From Sphingosinicella sp. CPCC 101087 (lineage in GTDB: Bacteria > Pseudomonadota > Alphaproteobacteria > Sphingomonadales > Sphingomonadaceae): DNA of 64,000 nt. Under the pieces are notes generated by a model, which had not been told where the DNA came from, made no database searches, and saw nothing but the letters and a program-made list of their open reading frames with translations. Positions 1 through 10,024 of this stretch are shown in pieces (position 1 is the first letter of the stretch; each line of letters begins with the position of its first letter). Made by a program: the position numbers and the translations under genes. The DNA is taken from the NCBI RefSeq assembly GCF_004151485.1, contig NZ_SBFF01000008.1:1-64000 (forward strand). Direction: 5' to 3'.

Positions 1-334
1 GCGGCCGAGAAGATGGCGAAGCTGCTCTGGCTGTAGTCGGCGTTCACGGCGCCTGCGGAGTCGGTCCAATTGCTGGAACCGCCGCCCAGGCGCCAGGTGC
101 CGCTGCCGCCGTCGACCAGGTCGTTGTTTTTCGGTCCGGCGCCGCCGTCCCAGAAGGTCAGCGACAGTCCGGCCGTGTTGACCAGATTGACCTGTCCGTC
201 GACCGCGGTCTGCACCGAGACGCTGCTTCCCCCAGGCATCGAGCCGAGCTCGAGGCCATTGTCGGTCAGCGCGCCGCCATAGTTGAACAGGCGGTAGATA
301 CCCGGCCCGAAGCTTCCGCCCGGAGTCATCGCCA
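1..334 (-). repeat. FWDG module C of the giant adhesin (cut by window edge)
   Basis: Third copy, with FGPGIYRLFNYGG, GQVNLVNTAGLSLTFWDG (FWDG at 148-159) and the start of the FAIFSA segment. The window ends inside it. More copies may follow to the left. Confidence 0.7.
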
Positions 335-3300
335 CGTCGAGCGCCCCGTCGAGCACGAGGTTGCCGCCCACCTCCACCAGGTCGTTGAGCGCACCGCCCA
401 CGACGTTGGCGTCGCCGAGCTGGAAATCGAGCCGGCTCGTCTCGCTTAGGGTCAGAGCGCCGGCAATGGTGAGCGTCCCCGCACCGAGCATGCCGGGAGC
501 GAGCGTGGCGCCGCCGGCAAGCTCGACGTCGTCGCCGATCGTGCCGATGCCGCCCAGCAGCGCGCCGCCCGCGACGCTCGTGAGACCCTGCGCGTCCGTC
601 TGGTCGCCGTTGACGAACAAGCTGCCCGCGGCGACCGTGGTGGCGCCTTCGTAATCGTTGGCGCCGGTCAGGACGAGCGTCCCGGCGCCGGCCTGCGTGA
701 GGCCGCCCGCACCCGTGATCGCGCCGTCCAGCGTCAGCGTGGTGCCGACGTCCGGCAGGAAGGTGCCCGCAACGGCCAACTCGACGGCGCGGCCGCTCGC
801 GATGTCCGCGGTGCTGACGAGCCGCCCGCCGCCGAACGCGATGGCGCCGTCGGCGGCGCCGAGATTGGCGTCGCTCGAAATGCTGAGCGCGCCGACCTGG
901 ATCAGCGTGCCGCCGTCATAGGCGTTGGAGCCGGAAAGGACGAGCGTTCCGAGGCCGGTCTTGACCAGCCGCGTGCCGCCGACGAGCGCGCTCTCGATCG
1001 TCGCCGAATATCCGGCCCCCTCCGCCGTGCCGTCGCCGACATTGACGATCGCATCCGGCCCGGAAAGCGTCAGCGCGTCGCCAGTGATCACATAGCCGTC
1101 GCTGATGAACTGCATGCCCGAGGCGACGACCGCGCCCGGATCGTCGTCGACGGTCACCCTGCCCGTCGCCGCCGAGAAGATGGCGAACTCGCCGTCGTCG
1201 AACGCGCCGTTGAACACACCGGTGATGTCAGCCCAATTGTCGTTGCCGTCGGCATTCTGCCAGACGCCGTCGCCGCCATTGACCGCGCTGCCCTTCGGCC
1301 CGGCCTCGCCGTCCCAGAAGTTGAGCGTGAGACCCGCCGTGTTGACGAGGTTGACCTGCCCGGCGACCGAAGTCTGGACCGCCACGTCGGACCCGGCCGG
1401 CATGTCCCCGACCGCAAGGCCGGGACCGCCGAGAAGACCGTCATAGCTGAGCACGCGATACACGCCGACGCCGAAGTCCCCGCCCGGCGTCACCGTCACG
1501 TCGATCGTGCCGCCCAGGGTCAGATCGCCGCGCACGTCGACGAGATCGTTGAGCGGACCGCCGACGACGTTCGAGGCGCCGAACTCGTAGGAGAGCCGGG
1601 AGGTGCCGTCGAGCGACAGGCTGCCGTTGATCGTGAGGGTGCCGGGGCCGGAGGCGTCGCCCGGCGCCAGGAACGCCCCGCCGGCCAGGATCACATCCCC
1701 ACCGATCCGGCCGACGCCGCCCAGCGTCGCGCCCGAAGCGACGTCGGTCTCGCCCATCGCCAGCGACTGATCGCCGTTGACCAGCAGCGTCCCGCCGTCG
1801 ACCGTGGTCAGGCCGGTATAGCTGTTGCTGCCGGTCAGGATGGTGGTGCCGTCGCCGGCCTGGCGAACCGCGCCCGATCCGGAGATCGTCCCGGCGAAGA
1901 CATATTCGTTCGAGCGGTTGAAGATCAGCGTGCCGCCATTGTCGACATCGCCGACGATGCTCCCGGTCGTGCCGCCGTTGCCGAGCTGCAGGGTGCCGCC
2001 GCCTAGAACGTCGCTGATGGTCGTTCCGCCGGTATAGCTGTTGTCGGCGGTGAGCGTCAGGATGCCCGTCCAGCCCTGGGTGAGCTCGCCGCTGCCCGAA
2101 ATCGTGCCGCCGAAGATCACATCATCCGAGCGGGCGAACAGGAGTGAGCCGTTGTTGACGACATCGCCCAGGATCGAGCCGGTGGTGCCGCCATTGCCGA
2201 TCTGGAGTATGCCCTCGGCGATGGTCGTTCCGCCGGTATAGCTGCTGTCGGCGACGAGCGCCAAGATGCCGTTGCCCTGCTTGGTGAGAGCCCCGGCGCC
2301 GGATATGGCGCCGCGGAGGTCAACGAAGGTGGCGTCGGCATCGATGGTTCCGTCACCCACGAGCTCGATGTTGCGGATCATCACCACGTCGGCGACGACG
2401 TGGAGCGTGCCGCCGTCGAAGCTCAGGCCGCCTGTAAACTCGCCGAGATTGGCGTTGCTCGAGATCTGGAGCGTGCCGCCGTTGATCGCGGTGCCGCCGG
2501 TATAGAGGTTGGTGCCGGTGAGCACGAGCGTGCCCGCATCGGTCTTCACGAGCCGCGTCGCGCCGCTCAGGACGGACTCGATCGTCGCCACGTAATTTGC
2601 GCCCGCTTCCGTGCCGTCCCCGACCCGAACGATCGACTGGAGGCCGGCTTGGCCGGGATCGTCGGCCAGCACGATGCCGCCGCCTTCGACGACATAGCCG
2701 TCCGAGGCGAACTGCATGCCCATCGCCTCGACCGGGCCGCTCGTGGTGTCGACGAGCACGGCGCCCGCGGCGCCCTGGAAGACGGCGAAGCTGGCAGCGG
2801 CGAATGGGCCGGCGAAGGTGCCGGTATCGTCCGTCCAGTTCTGGTCGCCCGCGGCGCGCCAGGTGCCGCTGCCGCCGTCGACCAGGCCGTTGGCACGCGC
2901 GCCGCCATCCCCGTCCCAGAAGCTCAGCGCCAGGCCGGCCGAATTGACCAGGTTGACCTGCCCGGCGATCGAGGTCTGGATGAAATGGTCGGGCGAGCCG
3001 ACGTTGAGCCCGCCGTCGGTCAGCGTGCCGCCATAGCTGATGATCCGGTAGACGCCGGGACCGAACGTGCCGCCGGGCGGCTGGGTCACGTTGATCGTGC
3101 CGTCGAGCGTGAGGTCGCCGCCGACGACGATCAGGTCGTTGAGATCTCCGCCGACCTCGCCCGCCGCCCCGAAGTCGAACTCGAGGCTCGATAGGCCGTT
3201 CAGGGCCAGATCGCCCAGGATGGTCAGCGTGCCCGGGATGCCGCTGCCGCTTCCCGGAGCGATCGAGCCGAAGATATTAACCTGGACGTCCCCGCCGATG

Positions 3301-6300
3301 GTTCCGGCGCCGCCCAGTCTGCTGCGTACGGTGACGCGGCCGGTCGCGCCGGACTGGTCGCCGTTAACGATGAGCATCCCCGACAGGACGTCCGTGTTCC
3401 CGGTATAGGCATTGTTACCGGTGAGCACGAGCGTGCCGCCGAATTGCTTCTGCAGTCTGCCGCTGCCCGTGAGGGTTCCGCCATAGGTCTGGTCGGCCGA
3501 GTTGAGGAAGTCGACCGTCCCTTCGTTGCGGATGTCGCCTGTGATCGAACTGGCGGTCGTGCCATCGCCGATCGCCAGTCTCCCGGCCTCGACGACGACT
3601 CCGTCCGAGAAGTCATGGGCGCCCGTCAGTATCAGGCTGGCAGTGCCTTGCTTGGTCAGGCTTTCGAAGCCGCTGACGCTTCCCGAATCCAGGGTCGGGG
3701 GGGAACTGGCGTTGTTGACGACGACCCGAAGGTCGTCGACGCCGCCGCCGCCGTCGATCCGTGCGCCGCCGATCGTGGCGCCATCGTTGATGACCAGGCT
3801 GTCGTCGCCCAGGCCGAGGTTCAGGACCGAGCCGCCGGTCGCGAGCGTGCCGGTCAGGTTGACTGTGTCGCTGCCGCCGCCCAGGTCGCCGGCCGCGCGC
3901 AGCGTCGCCCCGCCGGCCACGTTGATCGTGCTCGCCCCCGCGTCGCCGGTCAGGCTTGCCGTACCGCCCAAGAATGCGCCCATGGTGGCATTGACGTTGA
4001 GGGTCGAAGTGCCGGCCATCGCGATGTCTTGGGTGGTGAGGGCGCCGTTCACGTTGAGCGTGCCGGCGCCGATCCTCGTCGTGCCGGCATTGTTGGCCGC
4101 GGTCAGCGTGGTCGTGCCGCTGCCGATCTGCGCGATCGTGCCCGTGCCGGTGATCGTCCCGTCAAAAGTGTAGCTGTTGTTCCGATTGAACGCGAGCGTG
4201 CCGCTGTTGGCGACGTTGCCGAGGATCGAGCCGGTGGCGCCGCCATTGCCGAGCTGCAGGATGCCCGCGCTAATCGTCGTCCCGCCCGAATAGAGATTGT
4301 CGCCGGTCAGGATCGTCGTGCCGGTGCCGGCCTGGGTGACGCCGCCCGATCCCTGAATGGTGCCGGCATAGGTCACCGTGTCCGAACGGTCGAAGCCGAG
4401 CGCGCCCAAGCCGGTCACGTTGACCGTGTTGCTGGTGATCGAGCCGGTGGTGCCGCCATTGCCGATGAACAATGTGCCGGCGTTGATGTTGGTCGGCCCG
4501 GTGTAGGTGCTGTTGCCGGTGAGATACCAATTGCCGGCATCGTTCTTGGCGACGGTCGTCGCGCCGCCCGTGCCGTCGGTGATGCTGACGCCCATGACGT
4601 TGACGCCGGTATTGGTGCCGCCCAGGGCGAAGATGCGCGTGCCGTTGCCCTGGAAGCCCATCGTGCCGGTATTGGTGAAGGCGATCGCGCCGGTGCCCGA
4701 GGATTCTATGAAGGTGACGCCAGTCTGGAGCGTGAACAGGCGGTTGGTTGAATCCCCGGCGCCGGTGTAGCGCAAGGTCGAACCCGAACCGATCACGAGA
4801 TTGGCCGCATCCAGGGTCGAACGACCGATGCTGCTGGCAAGGCCGCCGTCCGCGAGCTTGTCGACGCTCAGAACGCCGCCGAGGATGGACGTTACGCCGG
4901 TGTACGTGCTGTCGGCGTTGCTGAGCCGCCAGGTACCGGCTTCGGCCTTGGTCAGCGAAGTGACGCCGCCGCCGTCCGCGTCGGTAAGCTGCGCCGCGAG
5001 GACATTGTCTCCCGTATTTGTTCCGCCCAGCGTCAGGGTCCGCGCGCCAGGACCGGCCAGCGTCACCGCAGCGGTACTGGTGAAGGCAACGGCGCCGGTT
5101 CCGGAGGCATTGATCCTGGCGCTGCCGCCGAGCGTGAACCGCCGGTCGGTGCTGTCGCCCGTGCCCGAATATTGCAACGCCCCGCCGTTGAGCACGAGGT
5201 TGGACGCGTCGTTGCTCGAAGCGCCGATCGAGCTGTTGGTCAGCCCATCGGTGAGGCAGCTGACGAAGAGTGTGCCGCTGTTGATCGTGGTCGAGCCGGT
5301 ATAGCTGCTGCCGCAACCTGATAGACCCTGATTTTGACTGCCTGCCTTGACCAGCGACCCGCTTCCGCTGATCGTGCCGCCGTAGGTCCTGGTCTCGGTG
5401 TTCAGAAGGGTCAAGGTCGCGTCGCCGAGAGCGATATTTCCGCCGAGCAGACCGCCGCCGTCCAGGGCGCTGAACGTCGCGTCGAACCCGTTCAGGTCGA
5501 ACAATGCGCCCGCGACATTGCTCATCAACAGGCGCCGGCCGTTGGTGAACGACGTGGCCGAACCGGATCGCAGGACGCCCGCTTCGACCCGTGTCTCGCC
5601 CGTGGAGCCGTTGGCGCCGGAAAGGACCAACGTGCCTGCGCCCCGCTTGATCAGCGCACCAGGTCCGGTGAAATCGCCGGTGAACTCCAGCACCGTACCG
5701 GCGTCGGCCACCTGTATGTAGCCGAAGCCCGCGGCCAGGGTGAAGCCGCGGTCGGTAACCTGGTCGGTGGCGACGGCCGTATAGTTCAGGATGCCGCTGT
5801 TCTGGATCACGAGATTGCTGGCGTCGCTACCGGACGCGCCGATCCCGCTATTCTCGCCGCCGTCCAGAATGCAGTCCGTGGTCAGGACTGATCCGCCGAG
5901 GGCTCCCGTAATGGTGGTGACGCCGGTGTAGCTGTTGCCACAGCCCGTCATCACCTGCGTGCCGTTGGTGTGGGTCACGTTGCCCGCGCCGCTGATCATG
6001 CCGGAGAATCCGGCGCTGGTGCTGTTGGCGCCGCCGATCGTCAGCGTGGTCGTGGCCAGCGAGCCGAGCGTCACGTCGCCATCGCCGTTCAGCGCCCCGA
6101 TGCGGTTATTGTTGTCCGCAAGATCCAGAATGCCCCCGGCATTCACCATCATTCCACCGGTCGGGCTGCCGAAGACGTCGGTGCCGCCCGCCCGCAAAAT
6201 GCCCTCCTGCACGACCGTGCCCGCGTGCAAGTTGGCGCCCGTCAGCACCAGCGTTCCGTCGCCGTACTTCTCGAGGTTTCCGCTGCCGAGGATCACACCG

Positions 6301-9300
6301 CCCACGGTCAGCGTGGTCGCCGCCGCGCTGACATCGATCCTGCCGGCACCGCTTTCGACCGTGAAGCCGCGGTCGATCTCGACATTTCCGCCGGTATATT
6401 GGAGGGTGCTGCCGTTGAGCAGCACGAGGTTGGCCGAGTCGCTGCTCGCGGCGCCGATCCCGCTGGTGGCCCCGCCATTCGCCAGATTATCGGTCGCCAG
6501 GATACCTGCTTCGATTCTGGTAATGCCGGTATAATCGTTGCCGGCGTTGGTCAGCGTCAGCGTCCCGTCGCCGATCTTGGTGAGCCCGGCACCGTCGGAG
6601 CTTGTGACTTGCCCGCCGAAGGTCAGGTTGGCCGCCGCGTCGGAGACGGAAATCGTGCCAGAGGTGGTGGAGCCCGAACGGGCCAGGGAGAACCCGCGAT
6701 CGGAGATCGTCGTGCCGCCGGTATATTCCAGCGTCGCGCCCTGGATTATCAGGTTCGATGCGTCGGAGGTCGATCGGCCGACGGCGCTCGCGGTGCCGCC
6801 ATTCTCGATCGAACTGACCGAAAGCGTGCCCTGGGCGATCGTGGTGGCCCCGGTATAGGTGTTGCTGCCGCTGAGGACGACCCTGCCTGCGCCGGCCTTG
6901 GTGAAGCCGATCGTGCCCGTATTGTCGACGATCTGCGAGGCTATTTCGAAGGTGCCGGCACCATTCTGCTGCACGCCGAGCACGCCGCCGCCCGACGAGC
7001 CGGTGATCGAGCCATCGGTGATGAGCTGGGTCCCGGTGGCCACGCTCGGGGCGACGATGATCGTGCCGTCGATGCCGAGCGTGGCCCCTGGGTCGATCTC
7101 GACCGTGGAATCCGCGTTGGCGGTATATTGCAGGCCCCCGATCTGGACGCTGCTGCCGACCGTCCCGAAATAAGCGGAGTCTGCGCTTCCCCCCGCGTCG
7201 CTCAGGATTTGATTGGCGGCCCAGGTGGAAGCGTCGTCGCTGTTCACATAGTCCGTATTGGTGAATGCGACGATGTTGCCGCCCTCGACCTTCGCATAAT
7301 CGGTGCCGTTCACGGTCGCCCATCCGCCCAAGGCGCCGTCGGCATTGCTGGTCGTGATCGCCCCGGCCCCGGGAAGCACGAAATTGGCGAGACCGGCCGA
7401 GCGCGTGATGGCGCCCAGGTCGAGCGTCAGGTTGGCCGCAGTCCCGGTCGCCCGGATGATATTGTTCCCGCCGGTGATGGTGAGGCCGTCGAAGGTCTGG
7501 CTGTTGGTTTCTCCGGGGCCGCCCGTCACGCGAAGCTCGCCGCCGCTCATGAACAGCGCCGACTGATTCGAAATGAGATTGTCGGTGGGGCCGTCGGACG
7601 TCGCGGCGAAGTCGAGCGACAGAATGCCGCCGCCGATCGTCGTCACGCCCGTATAGGTACTGACGCCGGTGAGCGTCAGGTTGCCGGCGCCGAGCTTGGT
7701 GAAGCTGCCGGTGCCGGTGATGCTACCGGAATAGGTCCTGTCGACGCCCGTACCCAGGTTGACAGTAAGGTTCGCGCTGCCGAGCGCCAGCGTCCCTCCG
7801 GAGCCGTCAATCGATGTCAGGGAGAGGTTATTCCCATTGAGATCGAGCGTGCCGCCATTCACCGTGACGCTGGTGGTTGCGCCTAGAGCCGAAGCGGAGT
7901 CGGCGCGCAGCGTTCCGCTCTCGACGGTGATGCCGCCCGTATAGGTGTTGGTGCCCGAAAGCGCCCATGTGCCCGCGCCGTTCACGACCAGGCGGCCGGA
8001 GCCTGTAATGTCGCCCGAAATCGTATTCTCGCCCGCGGCGCTGCCGCCGAGCGTAAGCGTGTCGATGCTCGCCACGGGGTCGAACGTCACCGCGCCCGTG
8101 AGCGCGAGAGCTCCCGTACCATTGTTGAGCACGCTTGAATTGTTCGAAATCTCCCAGGTGCGATTGCTGCTGTCGCCGTCACCGCTATAGTCGAGCACGC
8201 CATTGTTTATCTCGATGTCGGCAAGCCCCGCGCCCGTATTGTCGTTCGTACCGAGGGAGCTGGCGGCGCCGCGATCGGCGAGGGTCGAGACCCTCACCGT
8301 CACCGTGCCGATGCTGTTGGCACCGGTATAGGTATTGGCTCCGCCGAGTGTGATCGTGCGCGCCGTGCCGCCTCCGGTATAGGAAACGGTCGCGGTGTTG
8401 GTGCCGCTGAGGGTGCCGGAGAGGACGAGATCCGCGCTCTCGGCGGAGAAGAAAGGGCTGCGCGGACCTCCTTCAAGAAATATGGGGCCGGTCAAGGCCA
8501 GGATGCCGGTGCCCGAATTGACCAGCCCCGCCGATGCGTTGGAGGAAGGCTGAATCCGGAATGTGCGGTTGGAGGTGTCGCCGGTACCGGTATAGCTATT
8601 CGTGCCCCTGAAGATGATGTCGCCGCTCGCTCCGAGCGAGCTCGCAACGCCCGTATTCCTGACGGATGTGAACCGGACCGTTCCGGCTGTGCCGAAGCCG
8701 TTCGTTATCGTCGTGCCTGTATAGGTATTGGCGTCGTTGCTCATCGTGACGCTCCGGAAGATCGAGAGCGTTCCGGTTCCCGTGAACAGGGCGGAACCGA
8801 CGCCACCACCGCTGATCCTGGCATCGCCGTTGAGGTCGACTTCACGGCTGGTGCTCAGCGCGCCGATAGCCGTAAGGACGGTGTCGGCATTGAGCGTAAC
8901 GGTGTTCGACGCAGCCCCCAGGGACGCGTCCGAGTCGACGGAAATCTCGCCGCCATTGACGACGATGCCACCAGTGAAGGTGCTCACGCCGGTCAGGCTG
9001 AGCGTCCCCGCGCCAGCCTTGGTCAGGCCCTGGGTGCCTGCGATGACGGAACTGATCGTCGAAGTGCCGGTGCTCACATTGATGGTCGGTGTCGAGCCGG
9101 CGAGCGTCAGCGTGTTTCCGGTAAGTGTATAGTTCGCGCTGTCGAAGGTGATGTTGTGGACGGTGATCGGCACGCTCAGGTTCACGATGCCCGCGGTCCC
9201 GGCGAAGATCGCGTTGTCCAGCTGCGCGTTCTGCCACGGCCGGTCGTAAAGACCGCCGGTGCCGTTTCCATCGGTGCTCCACCGCAGTGACGTCGTGTCC

Positions 9301-9488
9301 CAGGTGCCTGCTCCACCGGCTCCGGGCGCCGTGCTATTGGCGTCCCAATAGCGGTTTGCGTCCTGGGCGTGCGCGAGCGAGGGAAGGCTCAGCAAAGCCG
9401 CAAGCGATGCGCCGCAGAGCAGCCGCCTCGATGCGATTCCGATGCGGTCCTTGCGGCTGGCTTGCTTGCTCTTCTCGCTCACGCGCAT
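1..9488 (-). CDS. Giant autotransporter-type adhesin with beta-strand repeats (5' part, runs off left edge)
   Basis: The minus strand is open from the ATG at 9488 to the window edge: 3,162 complete codons, with no stop seen on reading and the frame agreeing at both ends. The protein begins with a long basic n-region and a hydrophobic stretch ending in AHAQD, a typical extended signal peptide. It continues with YWDAN and then many passenger repeats of the type LTKxGxGTLxLTGxNTYTG, the autotransporter-associated beta-strand repeat. At least 18 copies of the (N/S)xYTG turn can be picked out. It should form a long beta-helical passenger on the cell surface; the C-terminal beta-barrel lies beyond position 1. 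A GTG at 9482 has better spacing to the upstream GAGGGG than the ATG at 9488, so either start is possible. Three larger internal modules (listed separately) share an FWDG motif. Adhesion or biofilm function is inferred from the family. Confidence 0.88.
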   Translation of the reverse strand, partial: MRVSEKSKQASRKDRIGIASRRLLCGASLAALLSLPSLAHAQDANRYWDANSTAPGAGGAGTWDTTSLRWSTDGNGTGGLYDRPWQNAQLDNAIFAGTAGIVNLSVPITVHNITFDSANYTLTGNTLTLAGSTPTINVSTGTSTISSVIAGTQGLTKAGAGTLSLTGVSTFTGGIVVNGGEISVDSDASLGAASNTVTLNADTVLTAIGALSTSREVDLNGDARISGGGVGSALFTGTGTLSIFRSVTMSNDANTYTGTTITNGFGTAGTVRFTSVRNTGVASSLGASGDIIFRGTNSYTGTGDTSNRTFRIQPSSNASAGLVNSGTGILALTGPIFLEGGPRSPFFSAESADLVLSGTLSGTNTATVSYTGGGTARTITLGGANTYTGANSIGTVTVRVSTLADRGAASSLGTNDNTGAGLADIEINNGVLDYSGDGDSSNRTWEISNNSSVLNNGTGALALTGAVTFDPVASIDTLTLGGSAAGENTISGDITGSGRLVVNGAGTWALSGTNTYTGGITVESGTLRADSASALGATTSVTVNGGTLDLNGNNLSLTSIDGSGGTLALGSANLTVNLGTGVDRTYSGSITGTGSFTKLGAGNLTLTGVSTYTGVTTIGGGILSLDFAATSDGPTDNLISNQSALFMSGGELRVTGGPGETNSQTFDGLTITGGNNIIRATGTAANLTLDLGAITRSAGLANFVLPGAGAITTSNADGALGGWATVNGTDYAKVEGGNIVAFTNTDYVNSDDASTWAANQILSDAGGSADSAYFGTVGSSVQIGGLQYTANADSTVEIDPGATLGIDGTIIVAPSVATGTQLITDGSITGSSGGGVLGVQQNGAGTFEIASQIVDNTGTIGFTKAGAGRVVLSGSNTYTGATTIAQGTLSVSSIENGGTASAVGRSTSDASNLIIQGATLEYTGGTTISDRGFSLARSGSTTSGTISVSDAAANLTFGGQVTSSDGAGLTKIGDGTLTLTNAGNDYTGITRIEAGILATDNLANGGATSGIGAASSDSANLVLLNGSTLQYTGGNVEIDRGFTVESGAGRIDVSAAATTLTVGGVILGSGNLEKYGDGTLVLTGANLHAGTVVQEGILRAGGTDVFGSPTGGMMVNAGGILDLADNNNRIGALNGDGDVTLGSLATTTLTIGGANSTSAGFSGMISGAGNVTHTNGTQVMTGCGNSYTGVTTITGALGGSVLTTDCILDGGENSGIGASGSDASNLVIQNSGILNYTAVATDQVTDRGFTLAAGFGYIQVADAGTVLEFTGDFTGPGALIKRGAGTLVLSGANGSTGETRVEAGVLRSGSATSFTNGRRLLMSNVAGALFDLNGFDATFSALDGGGLLGGNIALGDATLTLLNTETRTYGGTISGSGSLVKAGSQNQGLSGCGSSYTGSTTINSGTLFVSCLTDGLTNSSIGASSNDASNLVLNGGALQYSGTGDSTDRRFTLGGSARINASGTGAVAFTSTAAVTLAGPGARTLTLGGTNTGDNVLAAQLTDADGGGVTSLTKAEAGTWRLSNADSTYTGVTSILGGVLSVDKLADGGLASSIGRSTLDAANLVIGSGSTLRYTGAGDSTNRLFTLQTGVTFIESSGTGAIAFTNTGTMGFQGNGTRIFALGGTNTGVNVMGVSITDGTGGATTVAKNDAGNWYLTGNSTYTGPTNINAGTLFIGNGGTTGSITSNTVNVTGLGALGFDRSDTVTYAGTIQGSGGVTQAGTGTTILTGDNLYSGGTTISAGILQLGNGGATGSILGNVANSGTLAFNRNNSYTFDGTITGTGTIAQIGSGTTTLTAANNAGTTRIGAGTLNVNGALTTQDIAMAGTSTLNVNATMGAFLGGTASLTGDAGASTINVAGGATLRAAGDLGGGSDTVNLTGTLATGGSVLNLGLGDDSLVINDGATIGGARIDGGGGVDDLRVVVNNASSPPTLDSGSVSGFESLTKQGTASLILTGAHDFSDGVVVEAGRLAIGDGTTASSITGDIRNEGTVDFLNSADQTYGGTLTGSGRLQKQFGGTLVLTGNNAYTGNTDVLSGMLIVNGDQSGATGRVTVRSRLGGAGTIGGDVQVNIFGSIAPGSGSGIPGTLTILGDLALNGLSSLEFDFGAAGEVGGDLNDLIVVGGDLTLDGTINVTQPPGGTFGPGVYRIISYGGTLTDGGLNVGSPDHFIQTSIAGQVNLVNSAGLALSFWDGDGGARANGLVDGGSGTWRAAGDQNWTDDTGTFAGPFAAASFAVFQGAAGAVLVDTTSGPVEAMGMQFASDGYVVEGGGIVLADDPGQAGLQSIVRVGDGTEAGANYVATIESVLSGATRLVKTDAGTLVLTGTNLYTGGTAINGGTLQISSNANLGEFTGGLSFDGGTLHVVADVVMIRNIELVGDGTIDADATFVDLRGAISGAGALTKQGNGILALVADSSYTGGTTIAEGILQIGNGGTTGSILGDVVNNGSLLFARSDDVIFGGTISGSGELTQGWTGILTLTADNSYTGGTTISDVLGGGTLQLGNGGTTGSIVGDVDNGGTLIFNRSNEYVFAGTISGSGAVRQAGDGTTILTGSNSYTGLTTVDGGTLLVNGDQSLAMGETDVASGATLGGVGRIGGDVILAGGAFLAPGDASGPGTLTINGSLSLDGTSRLSYEFGASNVVGGPLNDLVDVRGDLTLGGTIDVTVTPGGDFGVGVYRVLSYDGLLGGPGLAVGDMPAGSDVAVQTSVAGQVNLVNTAGLTLNFWDGEAGPKGSAVNGGDGVWQNADGNDNWADITGVFNGAFDDGEFAIFSAATGRVTVDDDPGAVVASGMQFISDGYVITGDALTLSGPDAIVNVGDGTAEGAGYSATIESALVGGTRLVKTGLGTLVLSGSNAYDGGTLIQVGALSISSDANLGAADGAIAFGGGRLVSTADIASGRAVELAVAGTFLPDVGTTLTLDGAITGAGGLTQAGAGTLVLTGANDYEGATTVAAGSLFVNGDQTDAQGLTSVAGGALLGGIGTIGDDVELAGGATLAPGMLGAGTLTIAGALTLSETSRLDFQLGDANVVGGALNDLVEVGGNLVLDGALDVAMTPGGSFGPGIYRLFNYGGALTDNGLELGSMPGGSSVSVQTAVDGQVNLVNTAGLSLTFWDGGAGPKNNDLVDGGSGTWRLGGGSSNWTDSAGAVNADYSQSSFAIFSA
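868..1499 (-). repeat. FWDG module B of the giant adhesin
   Basis: Second copy of the module: FGVGVYRVLSYDG, GQVNLVNTAGLTLNFWDG (FWDG at 1310-1321), GMQFISDGYV, then a beta-strand repeat ending SSDANLG. FWDG in this copy is about 1,600 bp from copy A and about 1,160 bp from copy C, so the number of short repeats between modules varies. Confidence 0.75.
2455..3092 (-). repeat. FWDG module A of the giant adhesin
   Basis: First of three long repeated modules inside the adhesin. In translation it runs from GPGVYRIISYGG through GQVNLVNSAGLALSFWDG and GMQFASDGYV to a canonical beta-strand repeat ending in SSNANLG. The FWDG codons lie at 2909-2920. The same order of motifs recurs in modules B and C with many substitutions, so these are diverged duplications. 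Confidence 0.75.
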
Positions 9489-10024
9489 TCCCCTCGACGC
9501 AACAGGACCTCGATCGGCGGACGCCGCGAGGTTGAGATGATCAGGATTGGATGGAGATTTGGCTCGGCCCGGCGGAGGAGCGCTGTCAGATCCGACATCA
9601 TGCGCATGCGACGTCTGCCCACCCCGTTCATACGCCCCTCGCACCAGCAGTTCCGCCGACGCGAGCGCCGGGGATCATGCATGCGGCTCCACAAGACACC
9701 GTCCGGTGTCGCCCATTACTCGGCACGTTGACGTTGAAGTCCGGCCTCCGGAGAGGCAATATCGGATGACTACGGTATTTCGCACAAAATATCGAAGTCA
9801 CTAACAATATAGAAACAAAAAAACTCAAACGCTTCTGGATAATTAAAGATATACTTGGTTAACGTTTCGTTAACGAAATGTAAAATTTTGTTTCATGACG
9901 TATGAAATGGTTGCCGGCGGTCGGCAATACTGGTCCAGGCGCGAGCCGTCAGCCGGGCCACGGCGCGGCGTCTGGTGACCGGCGCAACCACCTGCGAATC
10001 CAGGCGGCGCCTGGCGGATTTCGG
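9489..10024. other. Intergenic region upstream of the giant adhesin
   Basis: No convincing gene is visible. The stretch 9765-9900 is clearly AT-richer than the rest of the window and carries the CtrA-type site, which fits a promoter region for the minus-strand adhesin with a long leader. Short open frames here lack recognisable protein features. Confidence 0.5.
9857..9874 (-). promoter_or_regulatory. CtrA-type binding site (TTAA-N7-TTAACC)
   Basis: Read towards the adhesin, the sequence is TTAACGAAACGTTAACC, an exact match to the CtrA consensus TTAA-N7-TTAAC. On the plus strand it also reads TTAA-N7-TTAAC because the centre is a 14-bp perfect palindrome (9865-9878). CtrA is the cell-cycle and surface-structure response regulator of alphaproteobacteria. 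The site lies about 370 bp upstream of the adhesin start. No intact plus-strand gene follows it, so the adhesin is the likeliest target. Function is inferred from the motif alone. Confidence 0.6.

Noticed and set aside
5970..7886. Long plus-strand ORF of 638 codons opposite the adhesin
   Set aside because: It is the antisense of a GC-rich repetitive gene; the translation is Arg/Gly/Ala-rich without motifs, while the minus strand gives clean adhesin repeats.
1..9488. Possible CRISPR or tandem-repeat array
   Set aside because: The repeats are coding, imperfect and of variable spacing; they translate into beta-strand repeats.
9628..9828. 66-codon minus-strand frame in the adhesin upstream region
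   Set aside because: No ribosome binding site and no family; the hydrophobic start is followed by low-complexity sequence and it lies in the probable leader.
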